DNA of 64,000 bases from NCBI GenBank assembly GCA_963556495.2, contig OY747702.1:42106180-42170179 (forward strand), written 5' to 3'. The stretch comes from Valencia hispanica. Taxonomy: Eukaryota; Chordata; Actinopteri; Cyprinodontiformes; Valenciidae. The position numbers were made by a program, and so were the translations under genes. Shown here piece by piece: positions 27,901-42,900 of this stretch. Position 1 is the stretch's first letter. The number at the start of each line of letters is the position of its first letter. The notes beneath the pieces were generated by a model. That model was given only the letters and a program-made list of their open reading frames with translations. It ran no database searches and was not told the DNA's origin.

Positions 27901-30900
27901 GAATATTTATTCTCTAAAGAGACCACTTTGCACCTCCACCCGATCCCCTCTTTGACACCAAACAGTTTAGCTCTGGTACCCCAGAAGTTATCCTTTTTTT
28001 GCCAGAGTGTGGCATTTACATCCTGAAAAATTTCTTTGTTATTTATGACCAGACGTCAAGTCTATACTCCCTCTGTGCCCCAAGCTATGTGCTGAATGTG
28101 AAAGAATAACAGCTTTCCTTGCGCCAAAGAGAATAGTTGTTCAGAGCGGCCACGTTTGAATGATAAAAGAATACTAAGAGTGAAGCGGCAAGTGAGCTGA
28201 TTTTGGGAGTCCCACAGGGCACAATAACAGGACCGCTCCTAATGAACTCATATTTCATATCTGTCTTAAATTAAGCAGAGGGAAAAAAGTGTGTTTTTTA
28301 ACCCTAGAATAAAACTGGTATGTAGCTTCATTCAGAGTGAGAAATATTACCCAAATAAGGAAACAATTTACAGCATGAACTGTCACTCAACAAGGACAGC
28401 TCCATGGTTCTGCCTCTTTCATCAGTTATGTAATAAACAACCATTTCACGTTACCAGCTATGTTTGAATGGATGGGAATATAGTTAATAACGACTTGTGG
28501 AATTCCTTTGGCTGAGTGGGAGTCTGTTGGAGGCAGTGGTTTGAATCCACCCTTCAATAGAAGTCTTCCAGGACTTGACTGTGAGTAAGAAAGGGAACCC
28601 AATGGAGCATGTCCTGTGGCCTGCCAGTCCTGTAAACTCCCACTCCAGATGGGCCTGCAGGGATCTTGCACCAACTGGCCGAATGAGCCCTCTCAGCTAC
28701 ACAATACCATCGCTCCTCTCTCAACAGCTGCTACATAGAACATTACAACATCTCTAAGAAATTACATTTAAGCCATACTTAAATACCTGCCTCTTGGTCC
28801 AGAACTTGGCAGATGTTTATTGGAGATTGGTTTTGCATATGAACAGACTGAAAGTGTGACCAATCAAAACAAACCCCAAAAGAGTTCAAGGTCAGTGGTC
28901 CTTAATAATCAGACTTAAGTAGAGTGCAATGGGAGAACAGACTGAAACAAATTTCCAGCAAATTAAACATATGGAGGTATTGGGAATGATCAAAACAGAC
29001 ATCTGTGATTAGTTAAAAACAGACATGAGATTTATGTTAGAAAAACTCTGATCAAAACACTGTGGCCCTTGTACAGTTTATGCAAACCTTGACCGGAACT
29101 ATAAGAAGTTAGAAGAACAGAATTTAGGGATATTTTTTCATTAAATATTTATAAGAAGCAGAAGCAGCTTCATAATGCTTGTGAAAGCAATCATTGTAAA
29201 ACAGTTTCACTGATTTCAAAACAAACCTCAGATGATTGATGTTTTAACAATTTATTTCAGCTGATATGTCAAAGATTGGTTAATGTTTGGTGTTGCTGTA
29301 ACTGAAATAAAATTTAATGTATTTGTTTTCCTGTTGCTCTTTTCCTGACTATAGATCTTTACTGCCTTACCCCCTCTTACTTTGGGAATATTTGAGCGCT
29401 CCTGTAGGAAAGAAAATATGCTGAAATACCCGGAACTCTACAAAACCTCCCAGAATGCAATGGGCTTCAACACCAAGGTAAGACAAAAGTCATACTAGTG
29501 ATTTTCATGTGAATGATTAGTGTATTTGTATTATCTCTTATGTTTGTCCTTCTGTTTCGCAATTTATTTTACAACATGACTCAATGATTTCCCCCGCAAA
29601 AAAATCTTTACATTTCATCTGCTAAAGTCGAAAACAAATGTTCTGTATGACACCCGAAAAGGTCAAAGCTCTTAAAACCAGCTGCCATCACATTAATGAA
29701 AGGAGATGTTTCTGTTGTTGCTCTGAAGGATTTATCTCCTGTCTGGGTGACCTGGCAGCTGTAGTTTGTGGATCTCCACTCAGTGTCTAGTTTGGCTGGG
29801 TTTGACCTGCTCTGTCTGGTTGTGGGCGGTGTGGAGGGGGAGTGGGGGGTCCTGTCCATTAGTTTTCCCCTGCTGGGTAATAAAGTTGTCTCTTCCTTTC
29901 TTCATGCCCAGCCACAGGCTCCTGGACCTTCTTCACAAGCGTGGTGACCTGGTTAGCTCCACATGGAGGTGGATTAAAAAGAGGGTTGGCCATGGTGGTC
30001 CGGGGCAGGGAAGGTCAGATGGGTTTTGGGATGCGACAGAAAGAGAGAGCAAGGAAGGGAACTGGGAGCATGTTGTAATTATTTGACAAGCGTTTATTGC
30101 GGAAAATTAAGCAATTTGTTTAAGTAAAGAAGTAGAATGTTTGGAGGCCAAGGCTATCAGATCACATTTAAACCCGACAGGAGCAAACGCCATGCATCAA
30201 TTTCTGACAGAAACTCCTCTTCACTCTGAGATTAAAGTAAATTAGATTTATTTAGTTATTTAAAAAGCCTTTTAATTTTTCTTAGGTTTTATTTATTGAA
30301 TTTTGTTACTTAATTTTAATTAATCTAAACCATTTATTACCATCTGCACACTCAATATATATTATAAATATTATCGTAAAACTATTAATTGTATCTATTT
30401 GTTCATTAATTTTTCAAAAAATTCTTACATTTGATTTGAAATCAAATTAATTCATTTTTGAGGTAATACTTTAATTTATTGTTTTTTGTTGCAGTTGATG
30501 TGGTTGTTTTAGATTTTTCTGTTCCTTATTTTTAAATGAAAATTTTCATTGATTCAAAGTTATTCTATTTTAGTTAAATTATTTATTAAATAAAATGTTA
30601 TTTTTGTAAGCATTATTTTTTTATTTTGAGTCATACATTTACAGAAACATAAAACTATTATTATTATTATTATTGAAGACAAATTAATTAAAATAGTGTG
30701 GATCAATAAAACTTACAGTTTTTGACCATCTTGAATAGAAGCATAGACTGTAAACACAGGATGCAGCAATTTCTCTTTTCATTAATGAAATTACTTTTTT
30801 AGAGCCTCACAGTTCTCACAGTTAAGTTTTTTTTATATGAATCTTGCTCTTAGATGGATTTTCCCTTTAATTAAGCTTCTTGGATTTTTTTCTTGAATTT

Positions 30901-33900
30901 TTTTTTTGTGCCAAAAAAGGATCACAGAAGTATTCCTCTTGATAGTTCGAGGCAAACGAACCTAAATTTTGTTTGGGCCACATTTTCCAAAGACCCATAA
31001 ATGATGACTCGGGCAGGTCAGCTAGTTGTTTTTGCTGGCTGGTCCACTCTCTTCCAGAGATATTTTCCTTGCAGCTGGCCCGAGGCGAGGCGAGAAAATC
31101 CATCAGGAATTTGGCCCCTCCAGAATCTGTCTTTCTGCGAGCCGACTCTTTTGTACACAACAGATACTGTCTCTGTGAATTAAAGACATTTGTGCTGAGG
31201 TGTGAGCAGGGAGAGGTTCGGGCTGGGGGTTTCAACTTTGTCACTCATTTACTTTTAAGGACATATGAGGTTCCCCATGCAAACTAATAAAACCCTTTGC
31301 AGCCATAATAATCACTGCAGTTTAACAACAACCACCACCACCGTTTTTACAAAGCTTGTCCTACTCTCTTTCCTCCTTACCTCATTCGTTCATAAAAAAA
31401 AGGAAAAGGCTGCTCTGGAAATATTTGGCTCTATATTAATTACTGCCTTTCATGTGTGTTGCTTTTTTTGGCCATTAAGACTACCACAAAGGGCCAAATC
31501 TTCCCAAGACAGAGCAGCCATTCATTCATAGTGGATCCTAACCAACTTGAAGAGAAAACAAGAGCAAAGAGATACCCAGGTGGATTGGTGGCTTGAAGGA
31601 AAGGATCCCACTGTGACAAATGATAATGAACATTTATAGATTTCATTAGCATTCATTATTGCAGACAAGAACCTAGAGGCTCGTTTTCCCTCCTGCAGTG
31701 ATCATGATGGGATAACTGAGGGAGAACCTGATGGAGAGCTGAGCTTATCAGTGGGAGGCTAATTGAGTAAAACATGTGATTGTAACATTAGTGATAATTT
31801 AATACGTGTTTCACCGAAGAGCCAGGGGAATGGGGGGTTTGCTTTTGGCCACCCTCGCTCTGTGGATTGGGTTTTGTATACACAGTGGGAGCGTGAGCTA
31901 ATCCAGGGTGGGGGTAGCTGTCATGAGACTTTGTTTGGCTGGTTGGAAGGTGATGAGGTTGTGCCACTGAGGTCACAGTATACTAACAAAGATCATATGA
32001 AGTGTTAGAACATTAAATATTTCCAGAAACCTATAAATTATTCGCTTTTCAGAATGACATAAAAATGTCATAATAAAATGTTGAGACACATTTGCTAAAG
32101 TTGCCTGTAGCTGCTGTCAGGTTATAACTTTTCTTAATAACCGATGAAATAGCCAGGTCAAAAATGTATTGCTTTTTTAAAACGGCCTAGCAAAAGTAAT
32201 ACCGGTTGAACTTGTTCATACTTTCAGAACTACTGTTAGAACCACAAACTTCAATCATCAGTTTTCTTTAGAGTTTTTTTTGTTTTTTTTTGTTAAAACA
32301 GCATAATGCAGAATTATGACTTGGAAGGAAAATTAGACAAATTCTTTAGGAAAATTGAAAAAAGAATGAAAATCTGAAAAGTTTGTCATACATTTGTACT
32401 ATGTGCCCTCATTTTATAGTTGGAATCACCTTTCATTAAAATGTTACTCGAATTCTTCCAGTCATTGCTGTGTGTTGGGACTGGGCGATATGGATTAAAA
32501 ATAAAATCGTATATGTTTTTATGCCAAATCTGATTTCTGATATTAGTCGATTTTTTTTTTCTTTCTCTCCTTTTCAGTTCTTAAAAAGAAAAAATATTTT
32601 TTGAAGCTTGCTTTTATTTCAATCATCTCTTTTCGGAGTTGACCTGAATTCAAAGTCCAAATAAATACATATTGTAAAACATGCTTGTAAAACAAGATGG
32701 TAGGCCTTTGGGTGGACTGACATCGCTTTGAACTATGGAAACACAAGAGGTGCATTGGTGGAATTTTTTTCCTGATTTTCTTAATTTTCCACAACTGAAT
32801 TCTTCATAATGAGATAAATCGATATAATAGTTATATCTGGTACCAAATGACCCGCGTCCCGGTACTGGTCCGGAGTTTGGGGACCTCTGATCTAAAGGCT
32901 AAAATTATCTGCCGTTTTCTGTTCCAAAAATATCTAACTCGTTCAGACTGGATGGAGAGTGTCAGGTCCTGGCCAAAAGTCTGCATCTATATTTACCTCA
33001 AGACCATCCTAACATATAGCATTAAAGCATAATATTATGCTTTGATTTTAAACTGTTCCATTGTCGCTCTAGGTGTGTTGTGGGTAGTTGTCCTACAAGT
33101 CTTGCTACATTCCTTTTATCACAGAAAATCAGCGCTTGAAATACCATCCCATCAGAACAGAGCGCATACTAGTTCAAAGTAAGAAAACAGGTTTTTTTTT
33201 GGTTTCTTCAGTGCCAGCTACTATAAACTTTGAAACCCTAGAGAAAATATCATCCATTGGATAAATGTAGAAACCATCACAAGTCCTAATAAATAGTTAA
33301 TTCAGGCAACTTTCACTGATTTCTATCTTTGTGGCAGACATATTGGATACAAAACTAGGGTCTACTTGTCAAGTTTCAGCTTTTCCTGTTGGGATTTCGA
33401 CTTTAGGGAGATTCATGTTGCATTTCCAACTGGGAGCTTAGAAAAAAGAAACGACGTCTAAGCAAATATATTTCAAATTTTGCCCCATTAATTTTGCTCA
33501 ACTTAGACCAGCTTCTCTGTCCTCCTAGGGGGGAAAAAATTCCCAAAGCATGATGTTGCCATCACCATGTTATTTTTATGTTGAGGAGGGTGTATTCAGG
33601 TTGATGTGCCATGTTAGTTGTGAAAAGCCTCAGTCACATTTGTCTTTCATCTGACTAGGGGACATCTTTCACATGTTTGCTTTGTCACCTGTCTGGCCTT
33701 TGACAAGCAGTAGATCTTTCTTTGCCATCTCCTCATGTTTCTGCTATACATTTTCAGATGATGGATTGAACAGTTGGGTAATAGTTTTAAAACCTGCTTT
33801 AAACTTCTCCACATCTTTCTCCCTGACATTTTCATGTGTGTTCTTTGATCTTCATGAACCTGTATGTTGACTTATTTTCTCTAAGAAACCTCTGAGGACT

Positions 33901-36900
33901 GCTGTAGTTACACTGAGAAAAAATTACACACAGGTGGGCACTATTTGCTAATTAGGCAACTACTTTTTTATTTAGGAATAATAAAGGGGTCTAATTGCAT
34001 AGCCATACAAAATCTTTCAAATTTTGATTTGCTGTTATGTATTACCCTGATTTGTTCTATCTTCCAAAATCCATTAATATTTGTGGTGGTGACATGACAC
34101 AATGTGAAAGAGTTTTAAGGGGAATAAATACAGGGACTACACTCTCTTTGCCATTGGCACTTAAAGAGATAGCTGCACCCTCAACATCCAACTATTCTGG
34201 ATTTCAAATAAGACTAACACCTCGCCTCCACAAAAATAAATCAACAGCATGGTGTTTACCTAAATTGCTATTATTTTCTTTAAAAAATGTATTGCTGTGC
34301 TTTTGTACCAGATTGTTTTTCAAAATGAAAATATTTCACATTTTTTGTTCTTGGTGCTTGTTTTACGCAGGACAATCACTAGTCGTGCTAGCTTAAAGGC
34401 TCATAAAATAACATCCACGTAAACCTTTGACGTTTTTAATATTGGGATTGCTATAAAATGATAGAAGTTAACTTTGGTCTTTTACCTCTGACTAGCCATT
34501 AGCTTAAGTCTTCAACTAATCAGGATTTATTCTAAATTAGGGTGTCGTGAGTTTTCTACTGCAGGTAAAACATTAACTGCTTAGATACGTTTACCAGAAC
34601 CTCATAAAAAAATCCTAAACAGTCCCTTTAATTTTTAAGCTTGACCGATTTTCATGTCTCAGAACGAACACTGCCGTCTGGATGACGAGTGAAAAAGAGG
34701 GCAAAAGTGGGGAGTTTTTTTCTACTTTCTGGCCGAACAGATTTCATGGCTGCTTCATGGTACATGGCTCATTAGTGTTTTTTTTGGCCAGGTAGTTGCA
34801 TTAATATAAATTTTAAAACAAGGTGGTTTTGGAGTGGGTGTATTGGTTTAACCAACTCATCCAAATATGCAGGCACACCGCCTGCGTATTCGATTTTCCA
34901 GGCTCTTGATAATTACCTAGAAAACTGTTTAATCTCTGCCCAGCCTGTCAGTCTCTGTGTGTTTCGAGACTGACTTGTTTTACTTTTTCTAAACTCGGCT
35001 GTAATTTATTACTACCCGGTTTAAATCTAACGAAGTTAAATGTGTGGCAACCTTTCCTTTGCACCTCCTTAATATAATGTTGTTTAATGTTCTTGGAGGC
35101 AGTGGAAGTATTTCGATTTTACAATTTTTAAGGTCAGTTCTTTTGTGTTAATTTGTTGTAATAGGATAAAATGATTAAAACTGGGTAGCCTCTCTCTCCC
35201 CCATAACACTCAGAGGATATACAACGTGTCTGTCAGCGGGGTTGCCATTCACTGAGGAGGCCCCGACAAAACCGCCACTTAGCCCAGTGCTGGGCTGGCA
35301 CAAAGGGCCCAGGTCAGGGGTCACCTGGAGCTCCCCACACCCTTTTCACATGCTTTTTTTTCTTCTCTCTCACTCTTTCTGTTTCTCAATCAACCACCCC
35401 CCACTCCTCTCCCTTTCCTTCTCCTCCACCCTCTTGCCTCTGTTTTGCAGGTCTTCTGGGCCCATTGTCTGAACGGCCTCTTCCACTCTGTCATCCTCTT
35501 CTGGTTCCCCCTGAAAGCCTTCCAGCATGGTTAGTGGCTCCCAGCGACTCTTCTGCAGCTCTCAATGGACTGGATGAAAAGAGAAAAACAGTCAAGCTCA
35601 CATACTTTGTCTTAATTACTTCTCTGTTTGGTAGTTCCAGTCATGAATTGCAAACATGTGGCATATTTGGTCTGAGGGACATGCAGCAACAAGCATGTGT
35701 TCATATTTGCATCACTAAACGAAAGCTGAATGCTTTACTTTGCCGTTATAGGCAAAAACTATTACAGGTCAATTTATTCAGAAAAGTAAGATTTTAAATC
35801 GGTTGAGCAAATAGCAAATAAATTAGATTTTACAAGAACTTTAAATGTGTGTTTTTGCATTTTTAAACTAAAGTTTTCTGTGTGTGCAAAGAGAATAGGG
35901 ATCTTTAAGCCTATAAGTCTTGGCTGACCAGAGCTGAGGACCACACAAGCTTGGGCCTACTTTCCAAACAAAGGCGCCAAGCCACCTCACTCTGACTGAC
36001 AGGCTGTCAGCAAAGCCTCGGCGTGCACAGGGCATGTTACCAGCCGGAAGTAGAGGGAACCTCTGCTTCTTTGCCCACTGGCGGTCACATGCTGTTGATA
36101 TTTTAGCCTCGGCTCCAACCCAAACTATTTTTCTATTTGAAGCTGTCTGTCTGTGTGACTCTGTTTGTTCTAATCTTATTTGGAAATATTGGTCGCATAT
36201 AATGGCTAAATGACCATCTTGCCATAGAAAACAGCATTAAAAAAAATCTGATTTAGTAATGAGTTACCAAGAAAGTTTGATGTGTGACTATTATGAAGGC
36301 CTCAGCTTAGTAGACCTAAATTCAAATTTCATTTCCAAGAAGCTGCAAATACAGAATTAATGTGAGCCTCACTCAAAGTTTAATAAGGAAATGAACATGG
36401 GGTGGGAGGGTTCCAGTGCCAAGTTGGTTCTAGTGTTTACTAAGAATTAGCTCTGCACATCGTTAAGAAAATCGTCAGTGTCCCAACCACTAAATATACA
36501 TCCAGTGTGGACATAGACTGCTGGTAAATCCATCCAACAGACCAAATATATTGTTGGTATTCAGAATTTGTGTGCCAGGCAGTTGAAATGGCTGTCTGGC
36601 TGTGGAAAACCAAACGGATTATTTTTTTAGAACCAGTTCAGAACTGGCTCCTAATGAAACTCTTAAAAGGACATCTACTGTATGCAGTGTGTGAAACCCT
36701 GAGAGCTAAAGAAAAACTTTGAGGTTCCTGAAGGCTTCTGTTGTGTTGATCTCCTTCACAGATACCGTGTTTGGGAGCGGACAAACTCCAGACTATCTCC
36801 TCTTAGGAAATATGGTGTACACAGTAAGTGCATCAATCTTTTTGATTCTATAGGTGTTTTGTCCTGTGATGATAGTAAGCATCACATATAATTCGCTGTA

Positions 36901-39900
36901 TTTGTCCTCTGTTTATCATTAGCATTACACTAATGACAAAAAAGAGTGATTGCTGTGGGTCAAATCAACCCCCGTTTAGTGTATCTACATGTTGCCTTTC
37001 CATCCCCTCCTTCCATTTTGTACCTGTACTTAAGCCAGTGTGTATTATTTAATTTTTCTATATAACTGAGTATTTTCATTATTAATGCAGATAAAATATA
37101 ACCAACATGCTTAAATCTCATAAAATATATTTTATCTGTATATTTTCTCTTGATAATTTTGTCATTTTAGGTCTTATCCATATTGTGGCTAGTTAAATTT
37201 CAATAACAGTGAAAAAATGTGACCCATAGTCTAACTAGAATACTGGGTTCCTACGAAGTTTTGAAAAGTCTGATATTTGCCTTTATGATTTTCCAGATTT
37301 GGATGAGCATGGAAAAATGTTTTTCACTTTATTCTATTTTCTACTGCCGTGATTTTCGTAACATAACTCAAAAAGTTATGGACAGATTTCGATAAAATTT
37401 TCAGGAAATGTCCACAATGGGACCAAGAACAACTGATTAAATTTTAGGGTTGATCCGACATGAAGCGCGTATCCACCCACCGACCAGCGGTGCTAACCTC
37501 CGCTCTTCTCCCTTATCAGAGAGCTCACAAGTGGCTCCCCTCGCACAGCGGACCTGAATCTCCGCTCTCTGCTGGAAGAGCACAGCCATGCATCTCATTA
37601 ACAGACTTTTTATTGAAAAAGTACAGAAAGTTGAAACTAGTTAGCCATCTTCCTCATTAAAGCCACTGAAGTCGTCTTCTTCAGTGTCTTTTGAAAGCTT
37701 TTGTCGTCTTTTACACTGACTCAGTTCTTCCCACTGTCTCCTCAGTCTCCACATCAATTCATTGATGTCAAGCTTACATACAGTAGCTGTATTTCCTTCT
37801 TTGACCTCCAGCTCGATTGTCTTAAACTTAAAAGCTGCATTATATCTATTTCATGGTGTATTTTCCATGATGAGGGTGTGTGCATGACTACCAGACTACC
37901 AGTAGTGTCTTCTTCTGCGCATCATTTCTTCCCACGTCTGTCTCACTTTTGCGCTTCCTGCTATAGTGCCCCTCGGACGACGTTACTTAGCAAAAAAAAT
38001 CTATAAAGTAGCCACATCGTTGTATAGGACAAAGGTCCAAAGTATGTGAAAAAAGTAAAAGGTAGAAAAAAACCAACACATTTTACAGGGGACTATGTTT
38101 AGAGATCTGAGTGAGAGAATTAAGAGAAATACAGATAAATTACAACGGTCAATTTTACTGTTTTTTTTGTCATCTTCCCCTTCGTGGATCAGAGTTTTAG
38201 ATTTGACCTGTGTGTGATTTTAAAAGCAGTTCTGGTTTACACTTCAAACAAGGCCATAATTCTCCAGCTTTTTTAACTTTTACAAACAGAATAAATGTAT
38301 AAAAAATGCAATAAGTGTGGGATGAAATCAGTCAAGATTTGATAAATGAGTGTTGTCAATTTTCAAATAGAGACTATTTAATTTTACGATAAAATAAAAA
38401 ACCTTTACCAAACCAATGGATTGGAAGACAACCTTGGAATCATGTTATTTCATGAATTATTAGAACATAAGAATAAATAAATAAAAAAATTTGGTAAAAA
38501 AATGTACTTGAATGGAAAATATTTAAAGATTTTGGAAAAATTGGAGTTCTGAACTGGATCCTGAGAATACCTCTAAGTGACTCTCGTTGGTAGCTATGAT
38601 TTAATTGTCATAAAACCTTATTATCTTACCTTAGACTATGAGTGGAACATAGAAAATTACTTTAAGTTGTCTGATGTCAAACAGAGTATGATATGTCCTC
38701 CTGGTTGGCACACATCTATGGCATGTGGGTACTTAATGTAACGCTGCAGGTGGCTCTATGTTGTACCTTAAAAGTTAACTAACAATCGACCAAAACTACC
38801 AACGGTACAAAATGGCACATAGAGGAGATGACTACTTCTAAAATGATCATATAGGATATGAATAAAAATGTAGATTTGGTCATTAAATATGTTTGTGTTG
38901 AGAATTATTGGTGTTTTAAAAAGTCTTCTGTTCCTCAACAGTTTGTCGTCATCACAGTCTGTCTTAAAGCTGGTCTGGAGACTTCATCTTGGACCATGGT
39001 AGGTTAAAGGCTCCCTGGCTTTTTATATCACCTCTGGTACCTGTGACATATTTTACATGCACCTCTCTTATCTTAAAGTCTCTTTACAGTTTGTTCTTTG
39101 TGGGCTTGTAACTGTAACCACTGGAATGAATGGAAATCCATTCAGAGTCCCTCTTGTGCGAACTCTTAAGCCCTGAATAAAATAAAATCAGAAAAAGTGC
39201 TATAACATTTATTACAAGTTGAAGAAACACCACTGCAGTAGGTAATTCTTGCATTAAACACAAAGTCTAATTATTTGGCTGTGTTCCCGTTTTCTCACAG
39301 TTCAGTCATATTGCCATCTGGGGAAGCATCGGCCTGTGGGTGGTGTTTTTCATCATCTACTCCTCCCTGTGGCCCCTCATTACCCTGGCACCCGACATGT
39401 CCGGAGAGGTAAACTCACAAATCCACACACTGTATTCATCTGAGCCCCACAGACCCATAGAACCTTCTGCTTTATTTTCCATTGAGGAACGGTGGTGGGA
39501 AAGTTCTGAGTAAAACTGAGCCCTGATCTTTAGAAGCAGAGCCGGAGGGGCGCAAACTGTCAAACTTCTGGCTTGTGTTGCATAATGACTTAATTGAGCC
39601 AATTAGCAGAATGTTTGTGTTACATTTCCCTCCCTTGGCTCTGAGTAACCACAGGTGATGCTGGAATAGTTAAGTAGTCTGCTAGCTAAGCTGAGAAAAA
39701 TGAGGGCAACGGATGTTCTAAAAAATATACAATCACTGAGACAAAAAAAGTTTAAATTGATCTTTTGAGTTCTCTCAATACAGTAATCACTAAATATTTA
39801 GTTTTCCCCTACAAGCTATGATTTACATGTGAATGTAGCTAATTCTTTAGTCACCCCTGGTGTTTAATGGGAAGCTAATAAACATTTGACATTTCCCAGT

Positions 39901-42900
39901 GCATTCTGGGGGAGGGGGACTGAGTTTTCATCAGAGAACAAGAACCCAGGAGGTTATTTTAGGAAAAAAAAGGCTGGTGTTCCACAGTCTGTTCCAGAGA
40001 AAAATAACCTCCTACGGTAAACATCGTTTGTATAAGACTGCTGTGCAAATACATCATGGTTTCAGTAAGTTTTCCTGCGGAAATAAATGTATAGCACTTT
40101 TGTCATTTTGCCGTGACATCACTGGGAGCAGTGATAAAGGAGCAATCCTACCTTTCATCAGTCGTACATTTTCATTTCTCAAATTACTTAGATTTGTCCC
40201 TCATCTATTATTTAAAGGGGACATATTATGCCAATTTCACTTTTTTCATCCTTTTCTGTTCCCATTTGCGTCTCTGTTGTCTCGGTAAACACTCCAAATA
40301 TGAATAAAAACCAGCCATCTAATATTTTTGCAAATTTTTGCTGTCAGAAATCTTGTGCTTCTACCGTTTGTGCCTTATTGTGACGTCAGAATAAGCAACA
40401 TTTGCATATAACCACCCCTAACCTATCAAACCCCGCCCCTTACCTGTGACACCAGATTCAAATTCTGTGCCATTCTTATTTGTCGCAAACCTGCAGCTTA
40501 GTAACAAGAAAGATGGGCGTGGTCTGCAACCGCTAATTTGCATAAAAGTGACAGAAATTGTCAACAATTGAGGTGGTGAGATTGCTTTATGTGAGAGGGA
40601 TATTGTGCAAAGAACTTCATTACAGACCATAGACCTATTGTAACTTATTTACAAAGAGGCATAATATGTCCCCTTTAAGAGGCAACTGGAATGTTTTTGA
40701 CGAAAATGAATTAGGAGGAATCAAAACCTTAAATAAAGGTGGAGCCTTTTCAGAAGCTGCTGTTCATATCTCCATGTGGAACTGGTATCAGTATCAACCT
40801 TCTGATCTGCAGTGCTTCCTGTGAAAAAGGGGAAAAAAGCATTTTTCTAAAACAGAAATGGTTTTCTTAAGAACAGGGTTTCTACACAGTTCTCAGTTGG
40901 TTACTGATTTTAATTTGCTACTTCTGGCCCAGTGTAGAATCCATCCTTGCTTCAATTAGTATCTATCCATTTGTACATCTGTCTATCCATCCCTCCTTTC
41001 TTTATTCATGTATCTATTAATTAACTTATTCTTTTTTTGCTCGTTCCCTTCGTCTTTTTGCTCGATTTTGAAGGTGAATAATTGATTGATTGATAATGAA
41101 GTCCTGCATCTATACTTTAAGAATTGGCAGAGACAAACTAAGGACTTTGTGAGTTTATTTAAAAATGTGAGTTAATTCTGTAAGAAATTGTAGTTTCATG
41201 TCATATATTTTCATTTTTTTAGTGGAGATATTGATGGTTGGATACAGGTTTTTTCTCTTAGAAAAAAAGATTATTACTTTAGTATTTCTTTATTTTTTTC
41301 CTATTAAAATTTCAACCTGTCACACCCCTCACACACACTAACATTAGGTATGAAAACTTCACCCCATCTTCTCTCTGTTAAGCCAGCTGCTTCAACCATG
41401 CCCCACAGCAGTTGACTGAAGACTGTAATGGTGTCCTGCGGGCAGATGGTAACTCTATGCCCAGAACTAACTGGGGGATACCACTATATCATCAAACGGT
41501 GACACATCCCTGTGAAAATGGAGAGGACATCAGAGACGTGATCTTTAGTTTCCTTTTAGCCTCTGAGGAGCATAAACACATCGACCCTGTTGCACTCCCA
41601 CATACTTCCCCAGAGCCTCCTCTGTGTTTACATGAATCTTCTTTGCCCTCTGTCCTATCTGTTTTCTTTTTTTTCCCCCTGAAACTTTTTCCTCTTACTC
41701 TCATTTGCCCCTGCTCGCCTCTGCTGATTGAACCAGGACCTCAGGGCGAACTATATAACAGACACCAGAACTCATTCTCCTCCTGTTTCTTCTCTCTCTC
41801 GCTGCCCTCAACAAGAGATGCTAAGCAGTGCTCTGATCCTTGCAGTCGCATTAATCAGCTTTAGGCAAAATATACGTTGGAAAGCAAACAGGACAGGTGC
41901 AGGATCCATTCATGAAGCGTGTCACTTGGACTACTGTACTGGCTCAATGTCAAAGCTCATATCCCATCCTGTTTTTTTCCTAACAAATGTCTTGACAGAG
42001 GGATGAAGGAAAAAAATAGATCATTATGTTCAGGCAGTGGGAACTGCCTCACCAAGAGGCTTGGACTCGAGAGATGTCTATTATGTCTATCTGACATGCT
42101 GTCTGCTACAATGACTAATATCAATACATCTGTTTCTAAAAAACTCATTTATTTCTCCTTGCACACAATTTTGCCATTTATCAGTTCAGAACCAAAACAC
42201 CTCTCACTCAGAGTATCTGTCTTCAGCTGATGGATTGTGTAGTCAGTAATTCATATAAAGGATTTTCTTTTTTTTTTTTTAAGGAATCGTTGTACTCAGA
42301 ATTGACTTGTATATGCATTCTGTTCTGCAAATTATTGATGATAATAAAGAACCGAAACCAATCTCTGAATGAGATCAGATCAACAGAATGACAGGTTATG
42401 GGATTTTAAGATTTTGCTGCATTTTTCAAAACGGAAATGTAGGTGGAGTCAGACTCTGGTAGGGGTGTGAGTTGCTCTTTAAGTTTATGATGGACCAGCA
42501 GAAGGTATTACCTAACTGTGAAGCGGAATGAAAATGATACGTTTTTTTTGTTTGTTCGTTTTTTATTGTCCCAAAAGTGTGTCATGCATTTGTATTTAGC
42601 CCCATTCTCTCTGAAATCCATAAAAAATTGTATGAATGTTTTGAAAAGGCCTCATATGTTTGTTTGAGAAGATTAGTGAACAAACAGGTTGATGAAAACT
42701 TAGGAACACAGCAGACGGTCAGAGATAAAGTGGTGAAATTTAAAGTAGGGTTAGGTTATAAAACATTTTCCCAAATTTTGAACATTTTAAATTGCGCAGT
42801 TACCCTCATCATCTGAAAAGGAGTATGGTGCAGGTGGGAGAGCCTGAAGACAGGAGACCTTGTGAATGGGGACCCCACAAATCTGCCCGTCACAGAAAAG

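Larger units (their letters stand above)
29478..35450 (+). other. atp8a1 intron, 6.0 kb
   Basis: About 30240-30730 is strongly AT-rich and includes a (TTA)n run at 30656-30674. A GACTGGGCGATAT-type repeat remnant occupies about 32477-32840, followed by a hAT-like end word near 32870. A minus-strand Tc1-like remnant covers about 32925-34030. Before the next exon there is a long pyrimidine-rich stretch (35350-35440). Confidence 0.75.

Noticed and set aside
41412..41864. A 150-codon plus-strand open frame in an intron
   Set aside because: No recognisable domain, pyrimidine-rich low-complexity residues, no splice or promoter support.
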